Counted from the first letter of the stretch, positions 35,523-45,192 are shown. The stretch: 64,000 bases of DNA from UBA2705 sp963977105 (GCA_963977105.1 CAXBNI010000001.1:806001-870000), one strand, 5' to 3'. Numbers and translations: made by a program. The notes: generated by a model not told the origin, from the sequence alone.

Positions 35523-36206
35523 ATGGTAAGCACAAAATTAAAAAAACAATACATACAAACAGACGCAGACTTAAACGCTGCGTTTAAAGACAATATGTAT
35601 TTCGGTTTAAACAGAACCGAAGGTAAACGTGCATCGAACCAAAACATGATGAATATGCTGGGCATTACAGGCTACCGTCACACCGACATTAGCGAAGCAA
35701 AAAATGCTGCATATATTGCAAACATGCATAGACAAAATACTATGCTCAATCAGGCATGGTCAACTTCTGCGTTAAACAGCGTTAGCCCAACCATCGATAA
35801 CTTGGTTAGCAAAGCAGCGAACTGGATTGCAGACACAACTGACCATGTTAAAACGTATATTCATGACAGCTTCAACAGCATTGAAGACAGCTTTAAAAGC
35901 GGTTACAGCAAGCTATCTAACGCATTTCAAAATGCCGCAGAAACAACGTCAGATGCTATTGAAAACAGCTACGCATATGTAGCAGGCAAAGTTAATAACG
36001 GCATTGAAGCCACAAGCGAAGCATTTTCAAATGGTTATGCCTATGCAGCCAACGGCCTAAAATCAGGTTGGGCATCTGCAGGTAATTATTTCAATGAGCT
36101 GACAGAAGACAGCATGAATATGCTACGCGGCACAGGCATTGCCGGCAACCTAATGGGCGCACCAAGACCTGCGATGGCTTATGCGGCACCAGCCCCTCGC
36201 CTTTAA
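35523..36206 (+). CDS. Unknown protein with amphipathic repeats
   Basis: A 227-aa protein from ATG 35523; the frame is open 25 codons further upstream. No signal peptide and no family recognised. Residues about 75-205 are a series of imperfect helical repeats rich in Ser, Asn, Ala, Tyr and Phe (DSFKSGYSKLSNAFQNAAE, ENSYAYVAGKVNNGIEA, SNGYAYAANGLKSGW). Spacing of aromatic residues suggests amphipathic, surface- or membrane-binding helices. The C terminus is Ala/Pro-rich. A strong terminator follows. It is the first of four rightward genes, two of them muramidases. Confidence 0.6.
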   Translation: MVSTKLKKQYIQTDADLNAAFKDNMYFGLNRTEGKRASNQNMMNMLGITGYRHTDISEAKNAAYIANMHRQNTMLNQAWSTSALNSVSPTIDNLVSKAANWIADTTDHVKTYIHDSFNSIEDSFKSGYSKLSNAFQNAAETTSDAIENSYAYVAGKVNNGIEATSEAFSNGYAYAANGLKSGWASAGNYFNELTEDSMNMLRGTGIAGNLMGAPRPAMAYAAPAPRL

Positions 36207-36232
36207 AAAGTTTTTAGTCTCTAGACCTGTAT

Positions 36233-36266
36233 CGCCCGATAACTATACTTATCGGGCGTTTTTTTG
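36233..36266 (+). terminator. Rho-independent terminator
   Basis: Stem CGCCCGATAA / TTATCGGGCG, loop CTATAC, followed by T8. Confidence 0.9.
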
Positions 36267-36325
36267 TTTTTCATTTCATTCAGTAGCTTGCGCTGTCGTT
36301 AACGCCAATTTAATCGTTTATGGCA

Positions 36326-36338
36326 TATAATCATACGC
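36326..36338 (+). promoter_or_regulatory. Possible -10 element, leaderless start
   Basis: TATAAT at 36326-36331 ends seven bases before the ATG of the next gene, and no Shine-Dalgarno sequence is present. If used, transcription would start at or next to the ATG. The -35 region is poor. Confidence 0.35.
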
Positions 36339-37589
36339 ATGAGCGGATATGTTACAGAGCAAATTAAAGAAAACATGCACAACCAATTGGTTGGTGCGTT
36401 CTCCCATGTCACGATGTCACATGATGATATTGAACTGCTTGCACAACACAGTGAAAGCGACTTATCCAGTAGCATCATTCAACACGGCGCCCTGAAAAAA
36501 GGCGTTAAACTACAAAGCCATTTAAGCAGTGTAAAAAATGGCGGCTTTGAAACAAGCAAAAAAGAAAACAATACAGGATCTTTAAATTACGCATTGGCGC
36601 GTCAAAACGTCAACGCGATGCAAAGTGTCGTTCAGGCTGATAATCTCGCGGATAAATTTGAACAAATGACAGAAGACCTCGCTATGAATTTTGCGCCTTC
36701 ATTGCAAAAGATAAAACATTACGCCCAATCTGAAGTGAGCGCGGCTGAAGTCGAAGTGATCAGCGCTGATGCGTCAGATGACGTGACGTCAGCTATCGAC
36801 TACCACCTGAAGGATGGTGTTGACTACGCTTTAGATGTTGCCCCGAAAAATGAAGATGGCACATTTATGAACGCGCAAGAAATCGCCGCTGCCGAAGCAG
36901 AGCATAATGTTTGTCTGGCTCCAAGCGCAACAAGCGTTAGTGCCATTTATACAGACGGCATGGCATTAAATAAATATCATCAAAAACTTGCAGATCCTGA
37001 GGCTAGAAGCAGCCTTACTGCCGGTGATGTTCCTGAGAAAATTTTAGAACAGCTGCGTGATGACAGAATGAATAGCATGTATACCGACACGCTTGACCAA
37101 CGTATGGACGCTATGGACAAGATTGCCGAGAAGCATGGCTTTGCCGCGCAAGATGGCAAAAGCGCATCTGACGTATTTGAAGAGGCACGGATGAGCGGTG
37201 ATTATAATGCCGTTAAAATGAGCGCCATTTTCAATGAAAGATTAGCTGTAAATGATACCTTCGCAGCGCAGTTTAATGCTGATTTTGATGCCAATATTGA
37301 TAGCCATGCGCAAGCCGCACTTGATGCACAGCTTGCTGATATTAAAAATAATGGCGGCAAATATACACCGCCCGCGCAAATTGATAATGATAAGCTCGCT
37401 GATTTTAATCAAGGAATCAAAAATTACTCGGTAAGCCAAGCGCAGTTGCCCGTCCCGAATGGACCTGTAAATATAACGCCAATGATCAGCCAGTCTGGTG
37501 ACATGAACGCAGCGCCAGAAACGCTAAAAGAACTACCGGTAATTTCACCGCTAACCCCACCAACAGCGCCGAACGGATTTGCGCCATAA
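36339..37589 (+). CDS. Unknown 416-aa protein, muramidase cluster
   Basis: No family recognised. The protein is acidic and mostly helical, with no signal peptide or membrane segment. The N-terminal 100 residues are polar with many His and Ser (SHDDIELLAQHSESDLSSS); the middle has AAEAEHNVCLAPSATSVSAI with the only Cys; 235-330 is charged helix (MDAMDKIAEKHGFAAQDG); the last 50 residues are Pro-rich (SPLTPPTAPNGFAP). The start has no ribosome-binding site (see the -10 element upstream). It lies between a repeat protein and a lytic transglycosylase gene on the same strand. Confidence 0.6.
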   Translation: MSGYVTEQIKENMHNQLVGAFSHVTMSHDDIELLAQHSESDLSSSIIQHGALKKGVKLQSHLSSVKNGGFETSKKENNTGSLNYALARQNVNAMQSVVQADNLADKFEQMTEDLAMNFAPSLQKIKHYAQSEVSAAEVEVISADASDDVTSAIDYHLKDGVDYALDVAPKNEDGTFMNAQEIAAAEAEHNVCLAPSATSVSAIYTDGMALNKYHQKLADPEARSSLTAGDVPEKILEQLRDDRMNSMYTDTLDQRMDAMDKIAEKHGFAAQDGKSASDVFEEARMSGDYNAVKMSAIFNERLAVNDTFAAQFNADFDANIDSHAQAALDAQLADIKNNGGKYTPPAQIDNDKLADFNQGIKNYSVSQAQLPVPNGPVNITPMISQSGDMNAAPETLKELPVISPLTPPTAPNGFAP

Positions 37590-37687
37590 TAATGCAGATA
37601 AAACTTTCTACAAATTTGCATATTTGCGATAATAGTGCTATTATCCATCATCTTAAATACTGGTAAAATGTTGGAGAGATTCACAAT

Positions 37688-38731
37688 ATGAAACATACAT
37701 CTGCACATCGCGATGAGTTTAAGCGCATTGTTGGGACAAAAGACCCGAGCGATGAGCAAAAAAACGACTCTCCAAAGAAATCTCAAAACGAATTTATCAA
37801 TAATGGCGAGCTTTCACAGGCACAACTACAGCGTTTTTTCTATCGCCGTCAGCATTTGATGTCCAAAGGGCAATATCATTTAAATTACATGGCCTTAATG
37901 AGCGCAGTAATGAGCGAGATACCACAAAGCGGTGATGGCGATTCAAGCAATGTTCTTGACTTGTTTGACCGTCAGCTGATCGAAGATTTCCTGAATGACC
38001 GTACAGTTGGTCAGCGTAATTACGGTGACCATGAACGCCCGACGAATATAGACGTAACCTATAGCAAAAACGACTTTGATGATGATGCACAAGACCTGCT
38101 CACCGCCATTGAAAACACTGAGAAAAACACAGGGTTGAGCCAGTCATATTTGGTTGACCTCGCCTTTAAAGAAAGTAGCTTCGGCACCAATATGGTTGCT
38201 TCAACAAGCTCTGCACGCGGCGCGTATCAATTTATTAATGATACATGGCTGCGTACCTTTAAAGAACATGGGCACGAAGTTGGCCTTGGACAGTATGCTG
38301 ACTTAATTGACACATCGGGAAAGTACGCTGATGTGATTAACGACGAATTTAAACAGAAAATTCTCGACTTACGTTTTGATCACAAAGTATCTGCCCATAT
38401 GGCAGCACGTTTTACACAAAGCAACCAAAACAGCTTAGAACGTGCCTTCCCCGATCGTGACATATCCAACACGGATTTATATATGGCGCATTTTCTTGGT
38501 GCTGGCAGCGCGATTAAGTTTATTCGCGAAGTTGAAAACAACCCAGAAGGCCTAGCGGCAAGTAAATTCACATCCGCAGCCAGTGCAAATAAGTGGGTAT
38601 TTTACAATTCCACAGGCAGCGCCCTATCATTTGATGACGTCTATGCGCGCTTTGAAAAAGACTTTGAAGGAAATCGCCCCGTAAACCTTGCGGCGCTGGA
38701 AGATAGAGATCATTTAAAATCAATGACTTAA
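37688..38731 (+). CDS. SLT-type lytic transglycosylase without signal peptide
   Basis: Peptidoglycan-cleaving enzyme by domain. The N-terminal 130 residues are polar and unrecognised. The transglycosylase-like domain (about 140-290) has the catalytic-Glu motif FKESSFGTN (Glu162) and SSARGAYQFINDTWLRTF, the SLT form that continues G-x-x-Q-F. A later segment DLYMAHFLGAGSAIKFI recurs in the gene at 46370 (DVYMYHFLGANGGKKFI), so the two are paralogues over this region. No Sec signal or membrane helix is visible. GGAG precedes the start. Followed after 79 bases by a GH108 muramidase gene. Confidence 0.8.
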   Translation: MKHTSAHRDEFKRIVGTKDPSDEQKNDSPKKSQNEFINNGELSQAQLQRFFYRRQHLMSKGQYHLNYMALMSAVMSEIPQSGDGDSSNVLDLFDRQLIEDFLNDRTVGQRNYGDHERPTNIDVTYSKNDFDDDAQDLLTAIENTEKNTGLSQSYLVDLAFKESSFGTNMVASTSSARGAYQFINDTWLRTFKEHGHEVGLGQYADLIDTSGKYADVINDEFKQKILDLRFDHKVSAHMAARFTQSNQNSLERAFPDRDISNTDLYMAHFLGAGSAIKFIREVENNPEGLAASKFTSAASANKWVFYNSTGSALSFDDVYARFEKDFEGNRPVNLAALEDRDHLKSMT

Positions 38732-38810
38732 CCATGCATCTTTGACTTTAACGACTTATTTATATATAATAATGTATAACAGTATATAAGAAAGTTTATT
38801 TAGAGGTCAC

Positions 38811-39671
38811 ATGACACAAACAGGTTCACAGGATAGAGACGGCATTAAGACATCATTGCACATGGTTGGCCATGGGCTTGATACGAATGCATTGCCGCAT
38901 CATCAGGAACACTTTTTGCGTGCAGCTGACCGTGAAGAAAAGAAAGACAAGCAGCACAATAAAAACCTTGCCATACTTTCCCTACTTGCTGATGCTGTCA
39001 TTGGCGGCGCGACACAAAATGGTCAGCAAACTGATGAAAGCTTAATAGCTCTTATTGGCGATTTCCTCCAAGATTTATTCAATGATGATATTTCTATTGA
39101 AGATAAGTTTACAAGAGCATCCGAACAATTCGGGACGCCAAGCTATGAAAAATTCAGCAGCGTTGATTTTGGCGGTAAAGCCAACTTCGATCAGGCGGTT
39201 GAATTTGTCCTAGAACGTGAAGGCCTACTGAGTAACCACGTGAATGACCGTGGCGGCCTAACAAAATACGGTATTTCACAAAAAGCCAATCCTGATGTTG
39301 ATGTCGCGAATTTAACGCGCAATGATGCGATCGCGCTCTATAAAGACCGTTACTGGGATAGCATCGGCGCGGGCAATATGAACATGGCGACAGCTTTGGT
39401 TGCCTTTGATGCCTCGGTTAATCACGGCGTCGGCACGGCAAAAAACATGCTGCGTGAAACCAATGGCGATGTTGGCGACATGTTGAAATGGCGTTTAGAC
39501 TTTTATGACGGCATCGTTGACCGCGATTCATCGCAGGGCGTGTTCCTTAATGGTTGGAATAACCGCATTGCGCATTTAAGTGATGCCATCGAAGATATTT
39601 ACGAGCGTAACGATAATCAAAGAACAATGGTTGCTGCAAATGCAGGCCCCGCGACGCCAACGCTCGGCTAA
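38811..39671 (+). CDS. GH108-type muramidase (endolysin-like)
   Basis: N-acetylmuramidase of the glycoside hydrolase 108 type, common in phage endolysins. The C-terminal domain (about 125-270) has the catalytic region FVLEREGLLSNHVNDRGGLT with Glu137, then KYGISQKANP and LYKDRYWDSIGAG, and ALVAFDASVNHGVGTAKNML. The N-terminal 120 residues are polar, with a hydrophobic patch (AILSLLADAVIGGA) that is not a proper signal peptide. GAGG precedes the start. It converges on the ABC exporter gene; no terminator was seen between them. Confidence 0.82.
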   Translation: MTQTGSQDRDGIKTSLHMVGHGLDTNALPHHQEHFLRAADREEKKDKQHNKNLAILSLLADAVIGGATQNGQQTDESLIALIGDFLQDLFNDDISIEDKFTRASEQFGTPSYEKFSSVDFGGKANFDQAVEFVLEREGLLSNHVNDRGGLTKYGISQKANPDVDVANLTRNDAIALYKDRYWDSIGAGNMNMATALVAFDASVNHGVGTAKNMLRETNGDVGDMLKWRLDFYDGIVDRDSSQGVFLNGWNNRIAHLSDAIEDIYERNDNQRTMVAANAGPATPTLG

Positions 39672-39689
39672 ACCATCCCGCACATCTCT

Positions 39690-41516
39690 TTATATAAAGC
39701 CGCCTGATTGCATTGCCCATAGCTTTGCGTAATGGCCTTGCTTATCAAGAAGTTCTTGATGGCTACCCTGCTCAATCACCTTACCATCCTCCATAACAAG
39801 AAGGCGATCCATCGTCGATATTGTCGATAAACGGTGCGCGATTGCAATTACGGTTTTACCTTGCATTAAATCCTTCATAGACTCCTGAATCAATAATTCT
39901 GACTCGCTATCTAGTGCAGACGTCGCCTCATCAAGAATAAGGATTGGCGCATTTTTAAGAATGGCGCGCGCAATCGCGATACGTTGACGCTGTCCGCCAG
40001 ATAGCCGCACCCCACGCTCCCCAACAGTTGCAGCAAAGCCTTTTTTGCCTTCTTTATCTTCCAGATCGAGAATAAACTCATAGGCATAAGCACGCTTTGC
40101 AGCCTCTATGACTTCTTCTTCACTAGCGTCCAAACGGCCATATAAAATATTATCTGTAATTGACCTGTGCAATAAATCCGTAGATTGCGGGATCATCGCG
40201 ACGCTTCTACGGAGGCTTTCTTGGCTTACCCCTGCGATGTTCTGCCCATCAATGGTGATTTCACCGCCCTGAATATCATAAAAGCGCAATAAAATCTGCG
40301 TCAGCGTACTTTTACCAGCGCCACTCGTGCCCACAAGGCCAATTTTTTCACCTGCCTTGATATGCAGGTTAAGGCCACTAAAGATCGGGGTGCTGCCATA
40401 TGTGAAGTCCACATGGTTGAAATCGATCGCCGCTTTTGTAACATTTAAACTTGGCGCGTCTTTTGTATCGTTGACTTTCTGTTTCATATTAATCGCAACT
40501 AAGCCTTCTTGCACCTGTCCCAAATTCTGAAACATAAAGACAGAGACTTCCTGCATCCACCATGAGATCTGCATTACCCGGATCGACATCGGCAGTACCA
40601 TCGCCACGTCGCCCGCGCTTAAATAGCCGTCTTTCCAGCCATAGATACCAACAAAGAACATGACTCCGATAAAAAGCGCCGATATAATCTCTAGGAACAT
40701 ACGCATTTTGACGTTGAGCAAGTTTTCACCTTGCCCCTTATGCACGACATTGTTCATAGACTCCGTTAAATACTGATCCTCCTTACGCCAACGCGAGAAC
40801 AGCTTTACGGTGTATATATTACTGATTGTATCCACGGAACGCCCGCGTACTTTACTCAGTGCTTCGTGCGACGCCGTTGATTTAATCAAAATTTTGGGGA
40901 CAAACACACGCAGCAGCAGCAAATATGAAACAAGCCAAACCAAAAGAACGTAAGGGATAACCCAGCCCACTTGTGCGAAGAACACGACAGTCACAATCAA
41001 TGTCATGACGCCATAAAGTATACTTCCCATGAAAATATGGATAGCCTCCACAATAGCTTGCGGGGTTTCGATCACTTTGCTTGATAGACGCCCAGCAAAA
41101 TCATTTTGAAAAAAATCATAACTATGCCCGTGCAAGAACACAGCCAAACGACGACGGATTTTATTGGTCACCAAAGGGCGATAAAGTGCATTGTAATACT
41201 CGCCAATTTGCGCAGTTAAAGGCTGAAAGAATAAGCAGAGGACTATAAACAAGGTTAATGGTAACTTTAAAGCCTCCCAGATATCCTCTTTATTATCAAG
41301 CTCCGTCATCGCATCAAGAATATACTTCACAAATACTGGTGGCAAAGCATCTAATGCGCTAGATAACGCGAAGAACAAAGCAACAATGGCGTATTTCCAC
41401 TTATCCTGCAAAATAAACAGCCAAATAAACGCCCACTTATTTTGTGGTAAGGACGTTAAACGAATATCATCGGGTTTACCCGTAATTTTGTGTTTATTTA
41501 TATCTGGTGTGAACAT
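39690..41516 (-). CDS. ABC exporter, fused membrane and ATPase domains
   Basis: Half-transporter of the ABCB/MsbA type, 608 aa. Six membrane helices occupy about 30-330. The ATPase domain (about 355-600) has Walker A GLVGTSGAGKSTL, signature RLSGGQRQRIAIARAI, Walker B LILDEATSALDSE and the switch His in VIAIAHRLST. Such proteins export lipids, peptides or drugs as homodimers; no substrate can be inferred. It is upstream of no co-oriented partner and is preceded on the same strand, 81 bases away, by the cytochrome c maturation pair. Confidence 0.92.
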   Translation of the reverse strand: MFTPDINKHKITGKPDDIRLTSLPQNKWAFIWLFILQDKWKYAIVALFFALSSALDALPPVFVKYILDAMTELDNKEDIWEALKLPLTLFIVLCLFFQPLTAQIGEYYNALYRPLVTNKIRRRLAVFLHGHSYDFFQNDFAGRLSSKVIETPQAIVEAIHIFMGSILYGVMTLIVTVVFFAQVGWVIPYVLLVWLVSYLLLLRVFVPKILIKSTASHEALSKVRGRSVDTISNIYTVKLFSRWRKEDQYLTESMNNVVHKGQGENLLNVKMRMFLEIISALFIGVMFFVGIYGWKDGYLSAGDVAMVLPMSIRVMQISWWMQEVSVFMFQNLGQVQEGLVAINMKQKVNDTKDAPSLNVTKAAIDFNHVDFTYGSTPIFSGLNLHIKAGEKIGLVGTSGAGKSTLTQILLRFYDIQGGEITIDGQNIAGVSQESLRRSVAMIPQSTDLLHRSITDNILYGRLDASEEEVIEAAKRAYAYEFILDLEDKEGKKGFAATVGERGVRLSGGQRQRIAIARAILKNAPILILDEATSALDSESELLIQESMKDLMQGKTVIAIAHRLSTISTMDRLLVMEDGKVIEQGSHQELLDKQGHYAKLWAMQSGGFI

Positions 41517-41597
41517 TATGAAGCCTTCAGTGCCGTACCTTTATTATTTAACATAGCGAATGTAGGATTATACACATTAAGACATTGTTGAATAGCT

Positions 41598-42170
41598 TTA
41601 TTCTGCATTTAGCAATGCATCTATATCACGCGTCATCTCTTCTTTCGTCCATTGCGCCCCGACGAACTTTTTGACAATGTAGCCTTCTTGGTCGATCAGT
41701 AATGTTTCAGGCAGCATAAAGCTTTGAAATAAATTACGCGTGACGTTGCCGCCCTCGTCAAAAACGATCCATTCATTTTCTGCTGCGCTATAATTAATAT
41801 TCTTAAAAAAATTGTCTATTGCTGCCTCGTTTAAATCACTTGATAGCCCCAAGAAAACCAGATGATCCGCATATATATTACTAATTTCTAGTAATAAAGG
41901 AAACTCTGCGACGCAAGGCGCACACCAAGACGCCCAGAAATTAAGCAATACGACTTTGCCTTCTGTGTCGCGCGGCACCAAAAGCGTGCGCGTTTCATCA
42001 CCAAAACGTTTAACCGAAAACATCGGTGTTTGTTGCTGCTGATGTTTGGGCACTTCGCTTTCAACTGGTGCGTAGTTGATCATTTTCTGTGGTGTCGTAT
42101 TTTGGAAATAATAGGCGCTGCCGATTGCCGCTAAAATAATAACGCCGAGTATAATAAAGTTTGGTCGCAT
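41598..42170 (-). CDS. TlpA/ResA-like membrane-anchored thioredoxin
   Basis: Thiol-disulfide reductase, 190 aa, with an N-terminal membrane anchor (about 5-22) and a periplasmic thioredoxin domain. The active site is WASWCAPC (CxxC), followed by the cis-Pro region MLPETLLID. In System II cytochrome c biogenesis such a protein (ResA/CcsX) reduces the apocytochrome haem-binding cysteines. It lies eight bases after the fused ResB-CcsA gene, which supports that role. Confidence 0.9.
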   Translation of the reverse strand: MRPNFIILGVIILAAIGSAYYFQNTTPQKMINYAPVESEVPKHQQQQTPMFSVKRFGDETRTLLVPRDTEGKVVLLNFWASWCAPCVAEFPLLLEISNIYADHLVFLGLSSDLNEAAIDNFFKNINYSAAENEWIVFDEGGNVTRNLFQSFMLPETLLIDQEGYIVKKFVGAQWTKEEMTRDIDALLNAE

Positions 42171-42178
42171 AACGCCCC

Positions 42179-45070
42179 CTATTTAAGTTTCGCGCGCCGC
42201 ATTAGCAGCCCCGCAATTAATGCCGTTTCAAACAATGTCACCCCGACAATGCCATAAGCGATGCCGCTAATAAACCCATAAGAGTGCAGGCCAACATTTA
42301 ATAGATTCACCCCAAACCATGATAAAGTTACAATCACATTGAGGTAAGCAATCGCCGCCGCATAGAACCTTGGCGAAAGCATCGCACTATAACGGCCATG
42401 CAGCGCCCAAATCAGCCAAAAAACAATCAGTAATGCGCCGTTTTCTTTCGGGTCCCAGCCCCAAAAACGCCCCCAACTTTGATCCGCCCATATACCGCCG
42501 AGCACTGTGCCGAAAGCCGTAAAAAATAGCGCCGCAATTGTCAGGCGGTGTAATGTCGTCAAAAGCTTATCGCCCTGCTGCTTCGCACCGAAAGCCTGCC
42601 TAAACAGGTAGATATGCGCACAGCACGCCGCCAAAATACACACACCATAACCAATTGTGATGCACAGCACGTGCGTTGTCAGCCAAAAAGATGTATTAAG
42701 CACGGCGACCAAAACATCCAGCCCCTCGCCTTCTTTGACGAAATAAGGCGCTACAAGCAATAAGGCAAGCGCCGTAAACAGGCCGCTGAGCAGCGCAAAG
42801 CCGCGGCGCTGTTTCATATCAATCAGTAATGCAAGAAAACAGGCGACAAGCGCGACAAAAAGAATGGATTCATACAGCGTCCCGACCGGTGGGCGGTCAA
42901 GAATATACACACGCAGACCAACAAGAGCGCTATGGGTCAGTGCGCTAAGCGCTGCCGCGCTCATGCCTAAGTAAAAGAATATATGACTGCGTGTCTGGCC
43001 TACACGCAGTACATAAAAAGCGAGTAACGCCAAAGCCACGCCATAGCCCCAAAGCAGCAGCGCCCCTAAAGGCCATGCGTTATAAAGTTTCTCCGCCTGT
43101 AAACGAAGCTGCTGAGTATTAAAACTCTCATGATAAAGCGCCGTAAGCGCCGAAACATGGTTACTCCACACGGCTTCATCTTGCATTTGATATGCACTGA
43201 TAAGCCCTGACCAGTTTTCTAAATTTATCTTATTTACAGGTGAACCACCGCCCGCGGCAATCATCGCCCAAGGACTAACCCATTCAAGCGCATCGTTATT
43301 AATGAAAGGCATGATGCGGAACAGGACATTGCCTTGATTTTGTTTGCGGATCAAGTCTTGCGCAAAGCCTAGTGAGACATAACGCCCCTCAGTTTCGCTA
43401 TAGCCCCCCCAATCGCCTTTCTTGGTTTCCACCACAGCTTTTGAACGTTCTAAAATACGCTGCTCATAGGGCATTAAACTTAAAAAATTCACCGTGTCAT
43501 CTGCAGTAAAGCTCTGCGCGATGTCTTCTGGCAATGCGACTTCCAATGGCATAACCAGTGAAAAACTGCGCATAATCTGCAGGTAAGACAATACGTTTTC
43601 ATGCAAATTCAGCAAAGCCGTTTGGCCTGATGAGAAATCTGATTCCCCCTGCAGGACGAGCGTATTTACTTGCGGCGCAGTCTCCGCCAAAACGTCCATT
43701 AAATCCTCAAGGCTGAAAAGCCGTCCTGCATTTTCTGCCGCGCCTATTTTCTGACGCAGATCAGGGTGCGTAACCTTAAACACTGGGCGCTGTGCCGCGC
43801 GCGCGGGGTCAAACAAGAGCTCCGACAGCCAAACAATAGCTGGCTGACCGTCAATTTTTTCATGCCCAGAAAAACGTTTTAAATATATCCGCGCAAAGCT
43901 ATCTAAAGGCTTTACCCGCCCCTCATGTGAGACTGGCAACTCTTGAAAACCTTTGAAATCCAACGGCTTGGCATATGAAGGTGATGCGCCGAGTATTGCG
44001 ATGGCTGCGCCAACAAACACAAACGAGAGGTTACGCCTCACCCGCGCAGATAGGTGCAGAAACATATGATAAAGCAGACCAAACGCCATGATCGCCGTGC
44101 CGATATAAGGGAAAATCCAGCCTTTATTATCGACGACAGCAAGGATGGTTGAATCACGACCATCTGCAGCTTCAATATAGTTCGATTGAAATAGTGTGTA
44201 GCCTTTGTAACGCAGCGGCTGGTTCATTTCAATGCGCGACGGCCACGAAACATCACCATCATGGACGATAATATCAGAGCTATAGGCCTTTGCCATTTGC
44301 GTGCCTGCATAAAGGTTCTTTGTAAAATCAACTAACTCTACAGAAAATGGTAAGCGGCGCTGCGCCCGTCCGTAAATTACCTCTAACCCTTCAATGCCGA
44401 TTGGCTTGGTGAAACCTTCAAATAATATATACTGCATATCAGATACGGTGAATGTCACACCCGATATATTTTCTTCGTCATTCTTTTCCGCAGGTTTATT
44501 GCTCAACTTAACTTTCGCTGCCATGCCAAAGGCATTTTCAGCGTCACCTTCGCGGCGAGTAATGTTGCAGTTTAAACAGAAATCATTTATTTCAATATGT
44601 GTGCCCGCCCTCCCGATCGGCAATAAAGCACCTTGTTTTAGCTCATCATGTGTCCATTCTGCTATGATCTGTCCATCATCTAAAACAACCAAGCTACGTT
44701 GATGGTAATCAAGCACTGTCGCAGAGCGCCCCGCTTCGGCGACAATCAAATAACCTTCTTGGTTTGTAACGGCCGTAAGCGCACCGCCGTAAAGCAGAAC
44801 CAGCACGCCAAGATGCGATAAAATTATGCCTAATTTCTGCCATGACCATACGCTATCGCAAAGAAATTTTAACGTTAGTGAGCATGTCAGAACACCGAGC
44901 AGCCCCCACGCAGCAGGTCCTGCAAAAAAATATTTTGACGCCGTATATAAACCAAGTTCCTTTTGCGCGACGGTCCCCGCAATCAGCAGCACCATAAGCG
45001 GTGGCATAAGGAAGAACACCATACGCGCACTGATAAGAAATTGATAAACTGATTTAAACTTTATATGCAT
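42179..45070 (-). CDS. Fused ResB-CcsA (CcsBA) cytochrome c synthetase
   Basis: System II haem exporter and haem-cytochrome c ligase, 963 aa. The N-terminal part (about 1-420) is ResB/CcsB-like: helices near 12-35 and 50-72, a large periplasmic segment, then a helix near 325-340. The C-terminal part (about 655-960) is CcsA-like with at least eight helices and the haem-binding WWD motif read as SWGRFWGWDPKENGAL. Fused CcsBA proteins are known from Epsilonproteobacteria and Bacteroidetes; most Alphaproteobacteria use System I (Ccm). It is the first gene of a pair with the TlpA-like thioredoxin. Confidence 0.9.
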   Translation of the reverse strand: MHIKFKSVYQFLISARMVFFLMPPLMVLLIAGTVAQKELGLYTASKYFFAGPAAWGLLGVLTCSLTLKFLCDSVWSWQKLGIILSHLGVLVLLYGGALTAVTNQEGYLIVAEAGRSATVLDYHQRSLVVLDDGQIIAEWTHDELKQGALLPIGRAGTHIEINDFCLNCNITRREGDAENAFGMAAKVKLSNKPAEKNDEENISGVTFTVSDMQYILFEGFTKPIGIEGLEVIYGRAQRRLPFSVELVDFTKNLYAGTQMAKAYSSDIIVHDGDVSWPSRIEMNQPLRYKGYTLFQSNYIEAADGRDSTILAVVDNKGWIFPYIGTAIMAFGLLYHMFLHLSARVRRNLSFVFVGAAIAILGASPSYAKPLDFKGFQELPVSHEGRVKPLDSFARIYLKRFSGHEKIDGQPAIVWLSELLFDPARAAQRPVFKVTHPDLRQKIGAAENAGRLFSLEDLMDVLAETAPQVNTLVLQGESDFSSGQTALLNLHENVLSYLQIMRSFSLVMPLEVALPEDIAQSFTADDTVNFLSLMPYEQRILERSKAVVETKKGDWGGYSETEGRYVSLGFAQDLIRKQNQGNVLFRIMPFINNDALEWVSPWAMIAAGGGSPVNKINLENWSGLISAYQMQDEAVWSNHVSALTALYHESFNTQQLRLQAEKLYNAWPLGALLLWGYGVALALLAFYVLRVGQTRSHIFFYLGMSAAALSALTHSALVGLRVYILDRPPVGTLYESILFVALVACFLALLIDMKQRRGFALLSGLFTALALLLVAPYFVKEGEGLDVLVAVLNTSFWLTTHVLCITIGYGVCILAACCAHIYLFRQAFGAKQQGDKLLTTLHRLTIAALFFTAFGTVLGGIWADQSWGRFWGWDPKENGALLIVFWLIWALHGRYSAMLSPRFYAAAIAYLNVIVTLSWFGVNLLNVGLHSYGFISGIAYGIVGVTLFETALIAGLLMRRAKLK

Positions 45071-45140
45071 GTGATGATATATAAACGAGCGTCCAGCAAA
45101 TGCAAAGATCCTTTCCCCCGAAAGCTAAAGATCACGCACA

Positions 45141-45173
45141 AAAAAACGCCGCCAATAACATGGCGGCGTTTTA
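45141..45173 (-). terminator. Terminator after clpP-like gene
   Basis: Stem AAAACGCCGCCA / TGGCGGCGTTTT with a 6-base loop; on the minus strand followed by a T run, 20 bases after the clpP-like stop. Confidence 0.88.
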
Positions 45174-45192
45174 AAATTCTGTGGCCCTAATA

